DNA of 64,000 nt, taken from positions 124,001 to 188,000 of the forward strand of contig CAJQUW010007815.1 of the NCBI GenBank assembly GCA_907163375.1. The letters are read 5' to 3'. Source of the DNA: Prostheceraeus crozeri. Its lineage: Eukaryota; Platyhelminthes; Polycladida; Euryleptidae. Below the pieces are notes generated by a model. That model searched no databases. It was given only the letters and a program-made list of their open reading frames with translations, and had not been told where the DNA came from. Position numbers and translations under genes: made by a program. Below, in pieces: positions 22,256 through 32,378 of this stretch; within the stretch, counting starts at the first letter, position 1, and every line of letters begins with the position of its first letter.

Positions 22256-22695
22256 CTAGTGTCCATATGGTAGTAACAAATTTTTATTTAACCAACAGCG
22301 CTTATCCTCCCAGAGTGAAAGTCCTCGCTTCCTAAATGATTTTGTAGTAACTACGTAGTTTTTCGAGTTAATTGCTGTCATTTCTTCACTTGTATCCATT
22401 TCACTGTAGTACACGATTCCATAATCATTATGTTGTAGTTTTTTAATTGCAGCTCTTTGCACTCCTTTTGCACGTCTGATGCTGTGGCAAGATGAATCTA
22501 GATATTTCACTGAATACATTTTCAGTTTTAATAAGATCATTTCCTCAAGCAACTTTCCCGCACACTCATCCTTAAAACAGCCCAACCTAGCTCTGTTTGT
22601 AGTTGAGTATAGTCGGTGATGTACATCATAGTTTGAAGAGTCAAATGTTTCACCAAAGTATAGAAGTATGTCCTCCAGACGGATAAAAGGTCAGG
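22256..22695 (-). pseudogene. Polinton DNA polymerase B, C-terminal stub only
   Basis: C-terminal end of a protein-primed family B DNA polymerase. Recognisable pieces: RLEDILLYFGETFDSSNYDV, HHRLYSTTNRARLGCFKDE, LEEMILLKLKMYSVKYLD, RRAKGVQRAAIKKLQHNDY, ending ..NKNLLLPYGH. In intact Polintons these follow the palm DTDS and KKRY motifs. Here the match stops abruptly at about 22695, and neither the exonuclease, the palm catalytic motifs nor the N-terminal region occurs anywhere between this point and the right repeat. About 145 of the usual >1000 residues remain. Confidence 0.82.
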
Positions 22696-22939
22696 TGTAT
22701 AAACATAGGAAAAAACTATCTTAAAAATTAATATTAATTCTCTTACACACTTGGTAGATTTTAGATAGCGTAATCCCGCTGTGTTGTTAGCTAGATCTGG
22801 TATTATGATTGGAAACAGACCTGTCCTCTTATCATCTGAATGGGCAGACTGTTAAATAGGATCTTTTCAATATATAAGTGACAAACATAATTTTGAACAG
22901 AACGACTTACTCGCCAATTCATTACACATGAGGAGAGGA

Positions 22940-24513
22940 GAAGCGTTGTTTGTCCTTCTAGTAAGTATTTTTAAAATTTTTAGACATTTTAGGATATAAA
23001 AATTTTCTTTTAAATCATACTTTGTACCTATTGAAAAGTAACTAATCATTAGCTTGTTTTTTAACTTTGTTACCTTGACGCACTTTGCTACGTTGAATTC
23101 TATTTTTTATTCTATTCTGTAATGAGAATAGAAAATAATTGTATTATCCATACATCATTATATGGGAAAGAAGTTAATAATGTTTGCAGAGTTAACAATA
23201 TAATAATATTTAAATAATGTAAACATGTTTTTATAATGTTTGAAAGCTATCTTACCTTAGGAGTGATGACGATCTCATGATCAGATCCATCTTCCACCGC
23301 AACGTTGTATGAACTATTCTGAAATTAAAATTTAACTGTTGCAATCTTTTTACTTTCCAATTATCTGCTTTCATGTTCATTCCTAATATTATACTTACCT
23401 TAGCAATTCTACCATCATCACTTTCATCATCAGATGAAGTTGGCGATGATGTCGCTGACGATGAGGACTCATCCGAAGAGGACTCATCTGACGAGGACTC
23501 GCGGATGCTGTAGGGCTTTTCCTCATTGTCCTCCATGGACGTTGAGGTAGGTGGCGTTGAGAGGACACTGCGATCTCGAGTCTTTTTCCGTGATAAAGAT
23601 CGAATTGCCTGCAATAGGAATAAAGACAAAATGATTAGAGAGTGATTATTAATACATGATAGGTTTGCGTGAGTGTAGACTGCAACAATCATACTTACAG
23701 GTCTCTGACATCCATTATTTTCCACCGTTCTCAACTTGGGAATAGGGGGAAGACTTTGGAACAGCTGAAAAGGTAACAATGTTTTAAAATTTCTACCTAT
23801 GCAGGTATAGACCTTATAAATAATGCTTACGGGATGTGGATTTACTTTTTTCTCCACCATAGTCAATTTCGGAACAGGTGGCAGACTGTTGAAATGCTGA
23901 AAGAGTTTAGTAGTAAAACATATTTAAAATCACAATCATTTTGACTGTAAAATACTTACATCTCTTGCTGTAGGCAATTTCTTTAAAACTACCTTGTCAC
24001 TCTTCGTTGGAGGTTCTGAACTCTGAAATTTTAAGAAAATATGCTTACTACATGCATACTTGCACTAGCTTCATAGGTGCCATTCATCATTGTTTCATTC
24101 AAAAGCATAGTTTAAAATAAGCATTTAACAGTACTCACTTCATAATCAGATAGTGACGTGTCACTGTCAATGAATTTTCGAGACTTTACTTTGATGGATC
24201 CCGCCTTTTTTGGAGGTTTAGAAGTTTTCGCGACCTCATCACATTGGCTTAAAACCCCTGTCGCCGGCCTGTCATCCTTGGCAAACAATCTTTCCAATTT
24301 CCGCTTCTCTGCGGTCGAGGTCAGATTGATACCTTTGCGTCCATTTCCAAGGGCGCAGGCAGTATGGGCTTGAATAAACGCCTTATCTTCGTCAATGTTT
24401 GCCTTCTCAGTGCTCTTTAGATATGTCTTACATGTAGGGCAATACATGTATGTACCATCCTCCTTAAAAGTGCAATCCTTATGACTGCTTTTGCTATCGT
24501 GGCGAACCGGCAA
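22940..24513 (-). CDS. Spliced Ser/Glu-rich gene inside the Polinton, unknown function
   Basis: At least six exons with canonical signals and consistent phase. Exon 1 (24513-24139) reads MPVRHDSKSSHKDCTFKEDG, has YCPTCKTYLKS (possible zinc ribbon) and ends LSDYE at GTGAGT. Exon 2 (24022-23960) SSEPPTKSDK..LPTARD. Exon 3 (~23896-23830) HFNSLPPVPKLTMVEKKVN. Exon 4 (~23763-23700) LFQSLPPIPKLRTVENNG. Exon 5 (23609-23400) carries SSSDESSSDESSSSATSS. Exon 6 (23319-23257) NSSYNVAVEDGSDHEIV. A last exon near 22960 would add ~11 residues and a stop. Exons 3 and 4 are duplicates of each other. Introns are 60-130 bp. Predicted length about 290 residues. It could be a captured host gene or the gene of a transposon; no family was recognised. 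Confidence 0.55.
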
Positions 24514-24519
24514 ATTTCA

Positions 24520-25640
24520 AGTAATGCAATAATGAAAAATAAGTCTCTGTCGGGAGATACTTGACGTTAGAACCATTTCTACAAAGGAAATAATCGTTTG
24601 TTATATTCTTATCCCTCTGTAGATTAGAACTCATTTATGAATCTATTTTCCAAACTTAAAAATGTAATATTGAAAAGTTTAATAATCTCAATTAAAAAAA
24701 TATTGAGATGAAACAGAAACCGAGATTCGAAACGTTAAATCATTTTTAAGAGGTGCTTTTCATATAGAAACATCAAGTTTTGAATCAGCTGAGTAAATGT
24801 TATTTAATTTCGAAAAAAACATTGAAACGAAACTGACTTTTCGAAAAAACGAAAATGTAGAGATGGATCAAAAGTATTTTAATTAGAAGAACAGCTGATT
24901 GAAAATAAAATTAATGTGTAAGTGTTTTATTATTTAGAAACGAAATCTTGCGATGTTTATTTAAAGTCAAACACTACATCAATCAAGATCGCTTGATTCA
25001 TGTGTATTGCATATGCTATGATAAAAGCGAAGTAAAGATTTGTGATTAATGATATGACATGGTGTTCTTTCCTATCGTAAAAGCCAACCATGTATTTTAA
25101 ACTATTTGGTTATAAGAAGTAAGTAATGTACCTATTTCCCAAACTTAGAAAGTAGTAAATACTAGATGATGAACCTCACTTCAGAAATATAATTGTAAAT
25201 CGACGAAACGGAGAAGCGGAGGACGAGGTCTGGTATGCACACAAAATAATTCAAAACTGAGTGAAGAACGGAGCTCTACAAGTTCTTTATATATAAATTC
25301 AACAAAGGAACCATGAACAAAGACTTGATGACATCATGTCATCAGTTTGGTACAGCAAAACAAACTTGACAATTTAAAAAAAAATAATAATCAGCTGGCT
25401 CATTTTATCCATTAGAATGGAATGGCAATCAAATGCTATGAATATGACTCTTATAAATAATATAAAATCTACTATATGTATCCATTATGAATACAAGCAA
25501 GTTAATTCAAATGAATTCAGAGAGTTTGAACATTATTACATACAAATTAATTATTCAATTTGTAAATATATACATGGCAACATGTTTGAAGCCAATATTT
25601 TAAGATATTTGAGTTGCATGTCAATTTCTAAAGTTTAATT
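24520..25640. other. No gene recognised (AT-rich upstream region)
   Basis: Sequence upstream of the spliced gene's start, with poly-A and TTTTCGAAAA-type runs. A 73-codon frame at 25417-25638 (+) has no recognisable content. No transposon ends were seen. Confidence 0.45.
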
Positions 25641-25732
25641 TTCGTGCCAGAATGTTGGTTAAAACTCTTGGAGTATATATTGAAATCTGGAATATCTAAA
25701 TTTCAAATTTCGCGCCAAATTTCAAATGATAG

Positions 25733-25765
25733 GTTAGGGTTAGGGTTAAGGTTAAGGTTAGGAAA
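25733..25765. repeat. Telomere-like short repeat (TTAGGG/TTAAGG)
   Basis: GGTTAGGGTTAGGGTTAAGG and continuing GTTAAGGTTAGG: about five degenerate units of the animal telomere repeat inside the foreign segment. Too short to be more than an interstitial scrap. Confidence 0.6.
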
Positions 25766-25814
25766 TAAAGAAAAACGGTAGCTATGGCACCCGGACCCCA
25801 TGGATAAATCAATT

Positions 25815-26405
25815 TTGAGTGCGCGAAGCGCACTCGAAAATTTATTCACCCTATAATCCGAAAAGTTTCGAGGACGTGAAGCTGATTTGATGATCAGACT
25901 TTGATTGGTTTCGAATACTGATTTGATAAAAAAAATCCCTGTTGTATGCAACTGTACGTGCAAGTGCATGCACGAAGTAAATTAATGATTTCAAATTTCA
26001 AAGTTTCTTAGCTAAATTCTATTTATCTTTCAAAGGTCTATAGCATCTGTGGATGTTGTCATACATGTTGCATAAAATACATCGTTGGAAAGAGAATGAA
26101 AAGAGCTTTCGAATGATGTACGGTATGTACTGATTTGATGAAAATCCCTGTTGTATGCAACTGTATGCAATTGTGTGCAACTAGAAAAATTCTAAGTTTT
26201 TATCATAAAATGACCAAGTTTTTGAATTTCTAAGAATTTTCAAAGTTAAAGTTTGCATCTCAAAATCAGTAATATACATAACTGTTTGATCACTGACCTT
26301 TGACCTGACCTTGACCTTTGACCTTCATACACGCCGGGGGGGGCTGAAAATTTTTCGAGCGCTTCGCGCACTCGAAAATTTATTTACCCTATAATCCGAA
26401 AAATT
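25815..26405. repeat. Two direct copies of a palindrome-headed motif plus internal duplicates
   Basis: The motif CGCACTCGAAAATTTATT followed by ACCCTATAATCCGAAAA occurs at about 25827-25865 and 26367-26403. Each copy is preceded by a self-complementary word (GTGCGCGAAGCGCAC; GCGCTTCGCGC). Between them another motif, ACTGATTTGAT then ATCCCTGTTGTATGCAACTG, also occurs twice (about 25917 and 26129). The structure looks like ends and internals of a short dispersed element. Confidence 0.55.
26296..26326 (-). promoter_or_regulatory. Cluster of TGACCT half-sites (DR1-like)
   Basis: CTGACCTTTGACCTGACCTT then GACCTTTGACCTT gives at least four AGGTCA half-sites on the - strand, two pairs spaced by one base, which is the DR1 arrangement bound by HNF4/RXR-type nuclear receptors. 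It lies within a repeat, so a regulatory role is unproven. Confidence 0.35.
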
Positions 26406-26588
26406 TGGAGAATTGGTACACACACAGCTAGGACTTATATACTTTTTAAACAAAGGAATTCCCAACAGCCAATCAGAGAGGTTCCGATTTTCCCTAAAAG
26501 GATATGTAAGGATGTCATTGTTCCAATTAAGCAAGTTCTAATCCTCGTGACTTGAGTAGACATTAAGAATCTATTACGAATCTATTTC

Positions 26589-26900
26589 ATGATGAGTACC
26601 CAGAAACAACTGTTCTGTTACCACAATGAAGGCCAAGTAATTATGGGTGGACCGTTGGATACGAAGGTTAATTTGTGTTGCGGATGCATGGTGGAACTCT
26701 GGAAGACTCTGACAGGGACAGCACTCCAAAGGAGAAAAGGACTGTCGGCGAAGTGTCCTATACACGAGTGTGAACACGAGTTCACAAACAATGCAACATT
26801 CCTCGAATGGGCCGAGGACTTCTTGAAGTTAACGGAGTCCCCCGAGGGACATGAATTACCTTCTTTCATTTTTTTATGGTTAATTACACTTACATTGTAA
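26589..26900 (+). CDS. Cys/His-rich ORF next to the right Polinton repeat, unknown
   Basis: 103 codons beginning MMSTQKQLFCYHNEGQVIMG. Cysteines and histidines form a possible metal site: VNLCCGCMVELW, then CPIHECEHEF about 30 residues later. The tail is LEWAEDFLKLTESPEGHELP and then a short hydrophobic end. It stops 94 bases before the right terminal repeat. It could be a Polinton accessory gene surviving at the right end or part of the foreign segment. No family was recognised. Confidence 0.35.
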   Translation: MMSTQKQLFCYHNEGQVIMGGPLDTKVNLCCGCMVELWKTLTGTALQRRKGLSAKCPIHECEHEFTNNATFLEWAEDFLKLTESPEGHELPSFIFLWLITLTL

Positions 26901-26993
26901 ACCTCTTGTTTTAATTTCACAAATTCTGTAAATGGGATTCTGATTAGCAAATAATAGAACATTCATAACATAATTTCTGATCTGTAAACGCAT

Positions 26994-27303
26994 TATAAAA
27001 ATAAATAAAATTGTCATCATAGTCACAATGGTCACAATTGTCGCATTTGAGCAAGCAGTCTCAAAACAAACAACTATCTATTCAAGTTCCGAAATAAATG
27101 TTCGCATCCCTGTTCTAATTCACTCACTTTAATTCAATCTCGGAACAGGCCGTTACAACCCCACGTAGTACACTCGGAACGCGGTTCCTATTCACGTGAT
27201 CGGAACGCGGTTCGAATTCAAATGTTTATATTTTCATGTTTGGAACGCCATGTTCGCATCCTCGTTTAAATCCTCACTTTTTGCGTTCACATTATTAACT
27301 ACT
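26994..27303 (-). repeat. Polinton right terminal inverted repeat
   Basis: About 310 bp, the reverse complement of 11442-11795, ending CATTATTAACTACT. Followed at once by the GCTATC target duplication (27304-27309). Confidence 0.9.
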
Positions 27304-27309
27304 GCTATC

Positions 27310-30300
27310 GACGACTGATAACTTCTGTGTTAGGTAATGACAGCAGCGTCAAGAGATGTTTGGAGCAAATGTGAAAGCTTTTGAATGGTAGATTCTTTTG
27401 AAGTGCTTGAATGGTTAATTGTTTCAATAATCCATGTCTTTTCACGTTCCGGCATTCATGAAAACTCACACACCGGTGTTGAGAAGGAGTACGCATTCTA
27501 TTTTATTTTCTCAATGCTGCTGTTATAGTTTCAACCATGAAATGCAATCTTCGTAAATGTACGATTATATACTATTGGTAGCCTACATGCTGATCAATCA
27601 ATACCAGAGTTTTTTTTCTTTCCTCTGATGCAACTCTCTAATCTCATAAAATGGATCATGCTAGATTGTCATCCTTTCTATTCTATCAAATTAGAAGTTG
27701 CAGCTTTCCCCCTAAAGGAGATCACTATTAATTCTGGCTGATGGCCCTTCCTGAGGACTACATACGGTATTTAAATAGTTCGATTTGAACCGGAGATGTA
27801 GCTTTTACGTAGCTCCAAAATTACCCGAAATCCTGCATTGCGAAAACCTTGAAGTCATATGAGTATTTGCATGATGTCATGAATGGCTTTCGGATCTAGT
27901 CTGGTCTGCTGTGGTCGGATTGAGTTGGTCGCACCGGGTTCTGGTATTTTCCTATCGGGTTCGAGTAAAATTTTTATACTCAAAACGACCTCTGGTACGG
28001 TTCGGGTCGGGTTCGGGTGGAATTTTAGTGTGAGTCGGGCTACAAAATTCGTGAAACCCGACCCGACGTTCATCTTTACAACTAACTTTTTTTAGAAAAA
28101 GTTGCAATGGCTTGCCACAGCTGGTGTGTTGACTGAAACAAACTCCTTTGTTCCTTTTGTAGTGCTGTTCATTGTCGGCGCAAGGGATTGCTGTCTATCG
28201 GTTTATCTCAACTGACACATTAAAGCAATCAGTCAGATTTTCTTATCTGTGAAAATTCCTTGCTATTTTTGCAAACTTATGAACAAAACTGTGCAGTGAA
28301 ATCAAACATTTTGAATTCTACAGATACACTGCCCGATTAAAGCATAATATTTTTTTCCTACTAAACTTTTCCGAGTTTCTTTGAACTCTGATTCTATTTG
28401 CCTAGGACTCTAAACACCTCACTTGAGTTGAGTGTACGAGTAGTTGCAAAAGTTAAAAATTATAAGAAATAAGGTGAACAATATGTAATGAGTTGATGAA
28501 TTGTTCAGCAAATATTTCCATTATTTGTCATTCGGATGGAATCTGCAGAGTTGAAGATTGTAATCTATATGATAGTAAAGGCTTCGCTAAGTTGGGATGT
28601 AAGCCTAAATATTGGCATGTCATTCTGATCTACAAGTTTGCGTAAATATAGACTATCTCTGATTATCATTTATACCATTACTACATGGATCACACATCAT
28701 GTAGGCCTATAGAATAAATAAACCTATGCATACCGGGGACCGAATCGCTCCTTCCTCTAGTCGCATTTTTCCTGCCGTCAACTCAAAAGTTAATCGACTT
28801 TTTGTTTTGGCCCATTTTCAAGCTTTCCACTAAAAATGGATGGATCTGGCCCACTGGAGGATCACATGTTCTACAATTTATTGCCTGCTATGAAGTGCAC
28901 CGTCTCCTATGGATCGAATTATGCAGCTGCTTTTAAATATTACTTGCATGAGAACTATTTCAAATGGACGCATCGATTTTGAATAGGAGCATGTTAGACC
29001 ATGAATTTACACAGGTAGGTCTATGAATCATGCCATGATAATCGATTGTACCATAGATATCAAATAGAGTATTGGATATTCTAATCATACGCATATACTA
29101 TTTATTGAATCATTTGTCAGTAATAGCGATAGTTAGTAGTATTTATGTGTTTTTCTAAACCATTTGAAAACTTTCGGTAAGAGGCGCATTTAGTCTTTAG
29201 AATATCGCTTAAAACCAGATAAGCCTACCTTGACAGATTGGATCACATTTGAAGTCCTCCACTTTCTAATATGCCTGGTTTGAGTTGCACTCCATGCATA
29301 AATCAATCCTACCAATCTCCTTTTGTGCTCATAAGTAACTCTTCAGTACATTCAAACATTCTCTCTAAATAGAAAAGTTGTAAAATTCAAGAAATCTGCT
29401 GAAATTATAATCATTTGTCATCATTGTAATTCACCGGAAATGCATCCAAAATTATACGAATAGATTGAATAATATTTTTCAAAAGTATATTTTTTTCTCT
29501 ATGCGGGTAAAATCCTGTCGCATGAGATCATATAGGTTAATTTAATATTTAGGTCACGTGATTTTGCAGCTGTCATAAGTCGCAATACTGGTAAATACTG
29601 GTTCGAAAATACGATAATACGAAAATACTGGTTCGGAATTCCAAACTAAACCGGCAGCAGCTTAATCTGTTGCTCCCTGTAGTACCAAGCGCCTGATTGA
29701 GAGGACCGTATCGAATTTTCTTGATTGCCATTAATTAAGCAAAGTGAAAGGATTGCATGACTTCAGATCAATATACAATAGACACTGCTTGATCAATCAC
29801 CAGATAACTCACTAAGAGCATTCATTGCTAATTGATGAAGCTTTAAATTGCAATTAGCCCGTGCTCGTACTATTATTGTGAAAGTAAGATGACCCTTTGC
29901 AAATTACAGTGCGTAATTAACAAACGCGAAATAAATTTGATATTTGTTCTACTTTGTTCTTGACATGTGAACGAAGCTAAAATCTGAATGCATTTAAAAT
30001 CAAGTAGTCAGACAGTCATTATCAATTTTAAATGATAGTGAAACCACTAAATGAAGTGATCAAATTTGCACACTCAATAATCTAATGCTCGTCGTAGATT
30101 TCAAATATTTAACTGTCTTCATGAAAGGTCAACACTATCTATCGATAACTGAATGAGCATTCAATAGGGAAGACAAATTGTAAACACCAGCCATTGCAAA
30201 CCACACACTTTTCCACTAAGTGATACTTGAGAAATAAATGCATTATAACTAATCATTCAATAATTTCGTTGATATAAAATAAATACAAAGTTTATTATGG

Positions 30301-30384
30301 AAAGTTGGTGAACGAATTAATGAAGACATGATCATCCGCTCATAGTATTCCATGTCTAGTACAGTTTTGAATGACATTCAAATG
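27310..30384. other. No gene recognised; TCGGGT-rich patch at 27930-28070
   Basis: Three kilobases of AT-rich sequence without a recognisable gene. Around 27930-28070 imperfect TCGGGT/GACCCG words are reiterated (GGTTCGGGTCGGGTTCGGGT and their complement near 28060), making a short G-rich foldback. Similar words occur at 11090-11130 just left of the Polinton. A small tandem AATACTGGTTCG is seen at 29590-29640. Confidence 0.45.
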
Positions 30385-30616
30385 TAAGGCTGCGTTTACA
30401 CGTGCAACTTGATTGCTCACACTTTTCGATCCATGATGAGTCAGAAAAGAATTGACAGACAATTGAAGTAAAGGGATGCCTTCAATAATCGTGCTTCGTG
30501 CGTCACCAGACAATAGCAATAGCGAATGGTGATTAAGAGAAATGCATTGATTCATCTGCACCTCTGAGTGTCAGGAAAAAGTAGCAGATAAAGTTCCACG
30601 TGTAAGCGCACCCTAA
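30385..30616. mobile_element. Harbinger-type MITE (copy 1), TAA target duplication
   Basis: Flanked by TAA on both sides (30385-30387, 30614-30616). Ends are inverted: GGCTGCGTTTACACGTG on the left, and the right end read outward-in is GGGTGCGCTTACACGTG. About 226 bp. The - strand can be read as LLLLSGDARSTIIEGIPLLQ, which is also readable in the second copy at 45.3 kb, so the insert may derive from a coding gene. A TAA duplication fits Harbinger-mobilised MITEs. Confidence 0.65.
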
Positions 30617-31100
30617 GACATCCAATTGCCAGTACTGAGACATTCATAATCAACACTTGCCGTAAAGCGAGCTGCAGAATTAAGCTTGATGACTTAAAGG
30701 GGAAAAACAGTTCACCCTGAGAAGTTTACTTTGAGTGACTGTTTTGCTTTAGCAGAAAAAAATGCAGAACTAGTGCTTTCCTAAGTGGATTCTGTCATAC
30801 ATACCACGCACTAGTATATAAACAATATATATGTCAGGAATATTATTTGCAAAAGCAATATCCTACATGCGCTGTGAATCTGGGGCCGTATGCAGAGATC
30901 TCACTAGTAGCATGAACTTTGGTAGTCTAACTATGTAGTCGGACTTCTAGACTGACTTCATATGCAGAAATTGCACTAGCAAGATCACACTACTAGTCTG
31001 ACTATCATTTTCGAAGCAAATTTGCTAGACTGATCGAGAGCAGTCTACTAGTCCGACTATATCTATTCCTGCAGGCGTGGATGAATGACAGATCAAAAAC

Positions 31101-32143
31101 ATGACTGCTTTCATGCATGTTGGTGCTCCCGTTCTTCGTCCTCGTTCATACCGAAGACATTATGATCCTTTGAAGGAATTGAGTGAGGAAGACATATACA
31201 AGAACTATCGTTTTACGATCGACGGAATATAGCGAATCATCAATATCATCAAAGATGATTATATCCCAGTTAAAAGTGATCGCGGGCGACCAGTCTCATT
31301 CGAACGGCTATCCTTATAACACTGAAGTACCTATCTTCGAATAGTTATCAACAGTCCATCGCCGAAACTTCTAAAGTAAGCCAATCGACGGTCAGCCGAT
31401 GTGTGGCTGCAATTGTGTCCATTTTGGCAAGGAAGATCTCAGACTTCATACACTTTCCAAAAACAGATGCAGACAAAAGATTGTGTCAAGAAACTTTCCT
31501 TTTCATTGCTGGTTTTCCATCGATAATTGGATGGATTGATGGAACTCATGTGCGCATTCTGAGACCCAAAACAGACGAATCGCCATATTTGTGTCTTACA
31601 GGGTATCATAGCATTAATGCACCGGCAATTTGTGATGAAAGCTGTAAATTCATTCATGTCTCCGCTAAGTGGCCTTGATCATCACACGATTCATTTATTT
31701 TAAGAGACAGTGATGTTTGGAATGTATTTGAAAATGATGATATCAGAGGGATTATTTTGGGAGATTCCGCGCATCCTATCCGCAAATGGTTAATGACACC
31801 ACTCTGCGAAACACACGGTCATAATTCGAAGATAGCATACAACACGAGTTTATGCAAAACGCGTGCTTTTATTGAACAGGCTATTGGCAGACTGAAACGA
31901 AGATAGGGTATCCTACATCAGGAGGTCCGTATCGAAACGAAGAGAGTGCCCAAACTGATAGTGGCTTGCATGGTTCTGCATAACATTGCTATCGATATGA
32001 ATATGCCAGACTTCAGCGATATATCTGATGAAGTACCTTCGAATGTCAATGAGAACGGTGATTCCAACAGTCATCACAGTGGAAGTGAAAATGGACTCTC
32101 ATACCGCAATTACATTGTTGCGACTTATTTCAGACGTACTTGA
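31101..32143 (+). pseudogene. Harbinger transposase 2 (HARBI1-like), broken
   Basis: Starts MTAFMHVGAPVLRPRSYRRH and continues LKELSEEDIYKNYRFTIDGI. A helix-turn-helix-like segment IAETSKVSQSTVSRCV precedes the DDE domain. Catalytic pieces: IGWIDGTHVRI (first D), SSHDSFILRDSD (second D), LGDSAHPIRKWL, and RAFIEQAIGRLKRR (E), then CMVLHNIAIDMN and a Ser/Asn-rich end. In-frame stops interrupt it after FTIDGI, after SAKWP and after LKRR, and a frameshift lies near 31320-31400, so no active enzyme is expected. No intron was required. Confidence 0.83.
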
Positions 32144-32378
32144 GTTAGTGTTCTGTCTCCATGTTAAAGGCTAATAATAGCAAAACCCTACTATATTGTG
32201 GACTTGTGATTTTCACTATATAATTACTTTGAAATTCATTTTGATAAATAACTTTAAATATTTTAAATATTGTAATTATATGCAAATTGTAATTAACCGG
32301 TTGGTATATCAAAAGCGGGTGTTTTATTTCCAAGAATTATTTTATTCTGCTGTTCAACTCAAAAGTTCACGTTACTAC

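Larger units (their letters stand above)
22696..26580. mobile_element. Foreign 3.9-kb segment replacing most of polymerase B
   Basis: Between the polymerase stub and the right-hand ORF the sequence has no Polinton similarity. It carries a spliced Ser/Glu-rich gene (24513 to about 22940, -), an AT-rich stretch without genes (24520-25640), and a repeat-rich stretch (25640-26480) with telomere-like words, duplicated motifs and nuclear-receptor half-sites. The part at 22735-23097 recurs in inverted orientation at 59217-59590, so at least one end belongs to a dispersed repeat. Clear terminal repeats or a target duplication for the segment were not found. Whether it came in as one element or several cannot be told. 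Confidence 0.5.
11442..27303. mobile_element. Polinton/Maverick, broken copy, 15.9 kb
   Basis: A Polinton bounded by long terminal inverted repeats whose outermost bases read (A/T)GTAGTTAATAATG, with a 6-bp target duplication. Parts in order: RING-finger gene, small hydrophobic-tailed protein, unidentified gene, packaging ATPase, a coiled-coil gene, chromodomain integrase, minor capsid, basic core-type protein, major capsid, adenovirus-like protease (all +), then a TBP-like gene and the C-terminal end of DNA polymerase B (both -). Between the polymerase stub and the right repeat lies ~3.9 kb of unrelated DNA with a spliced gene. The reading frames are interrupted on the order of ten times and most of the polymerase is gone, so this is a fossil. 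The two terminal repeats still match closely (by eye about eight substitutions plus one ~45-bp length difference), so the insertion is fairly recent. Confidence 0.93.
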
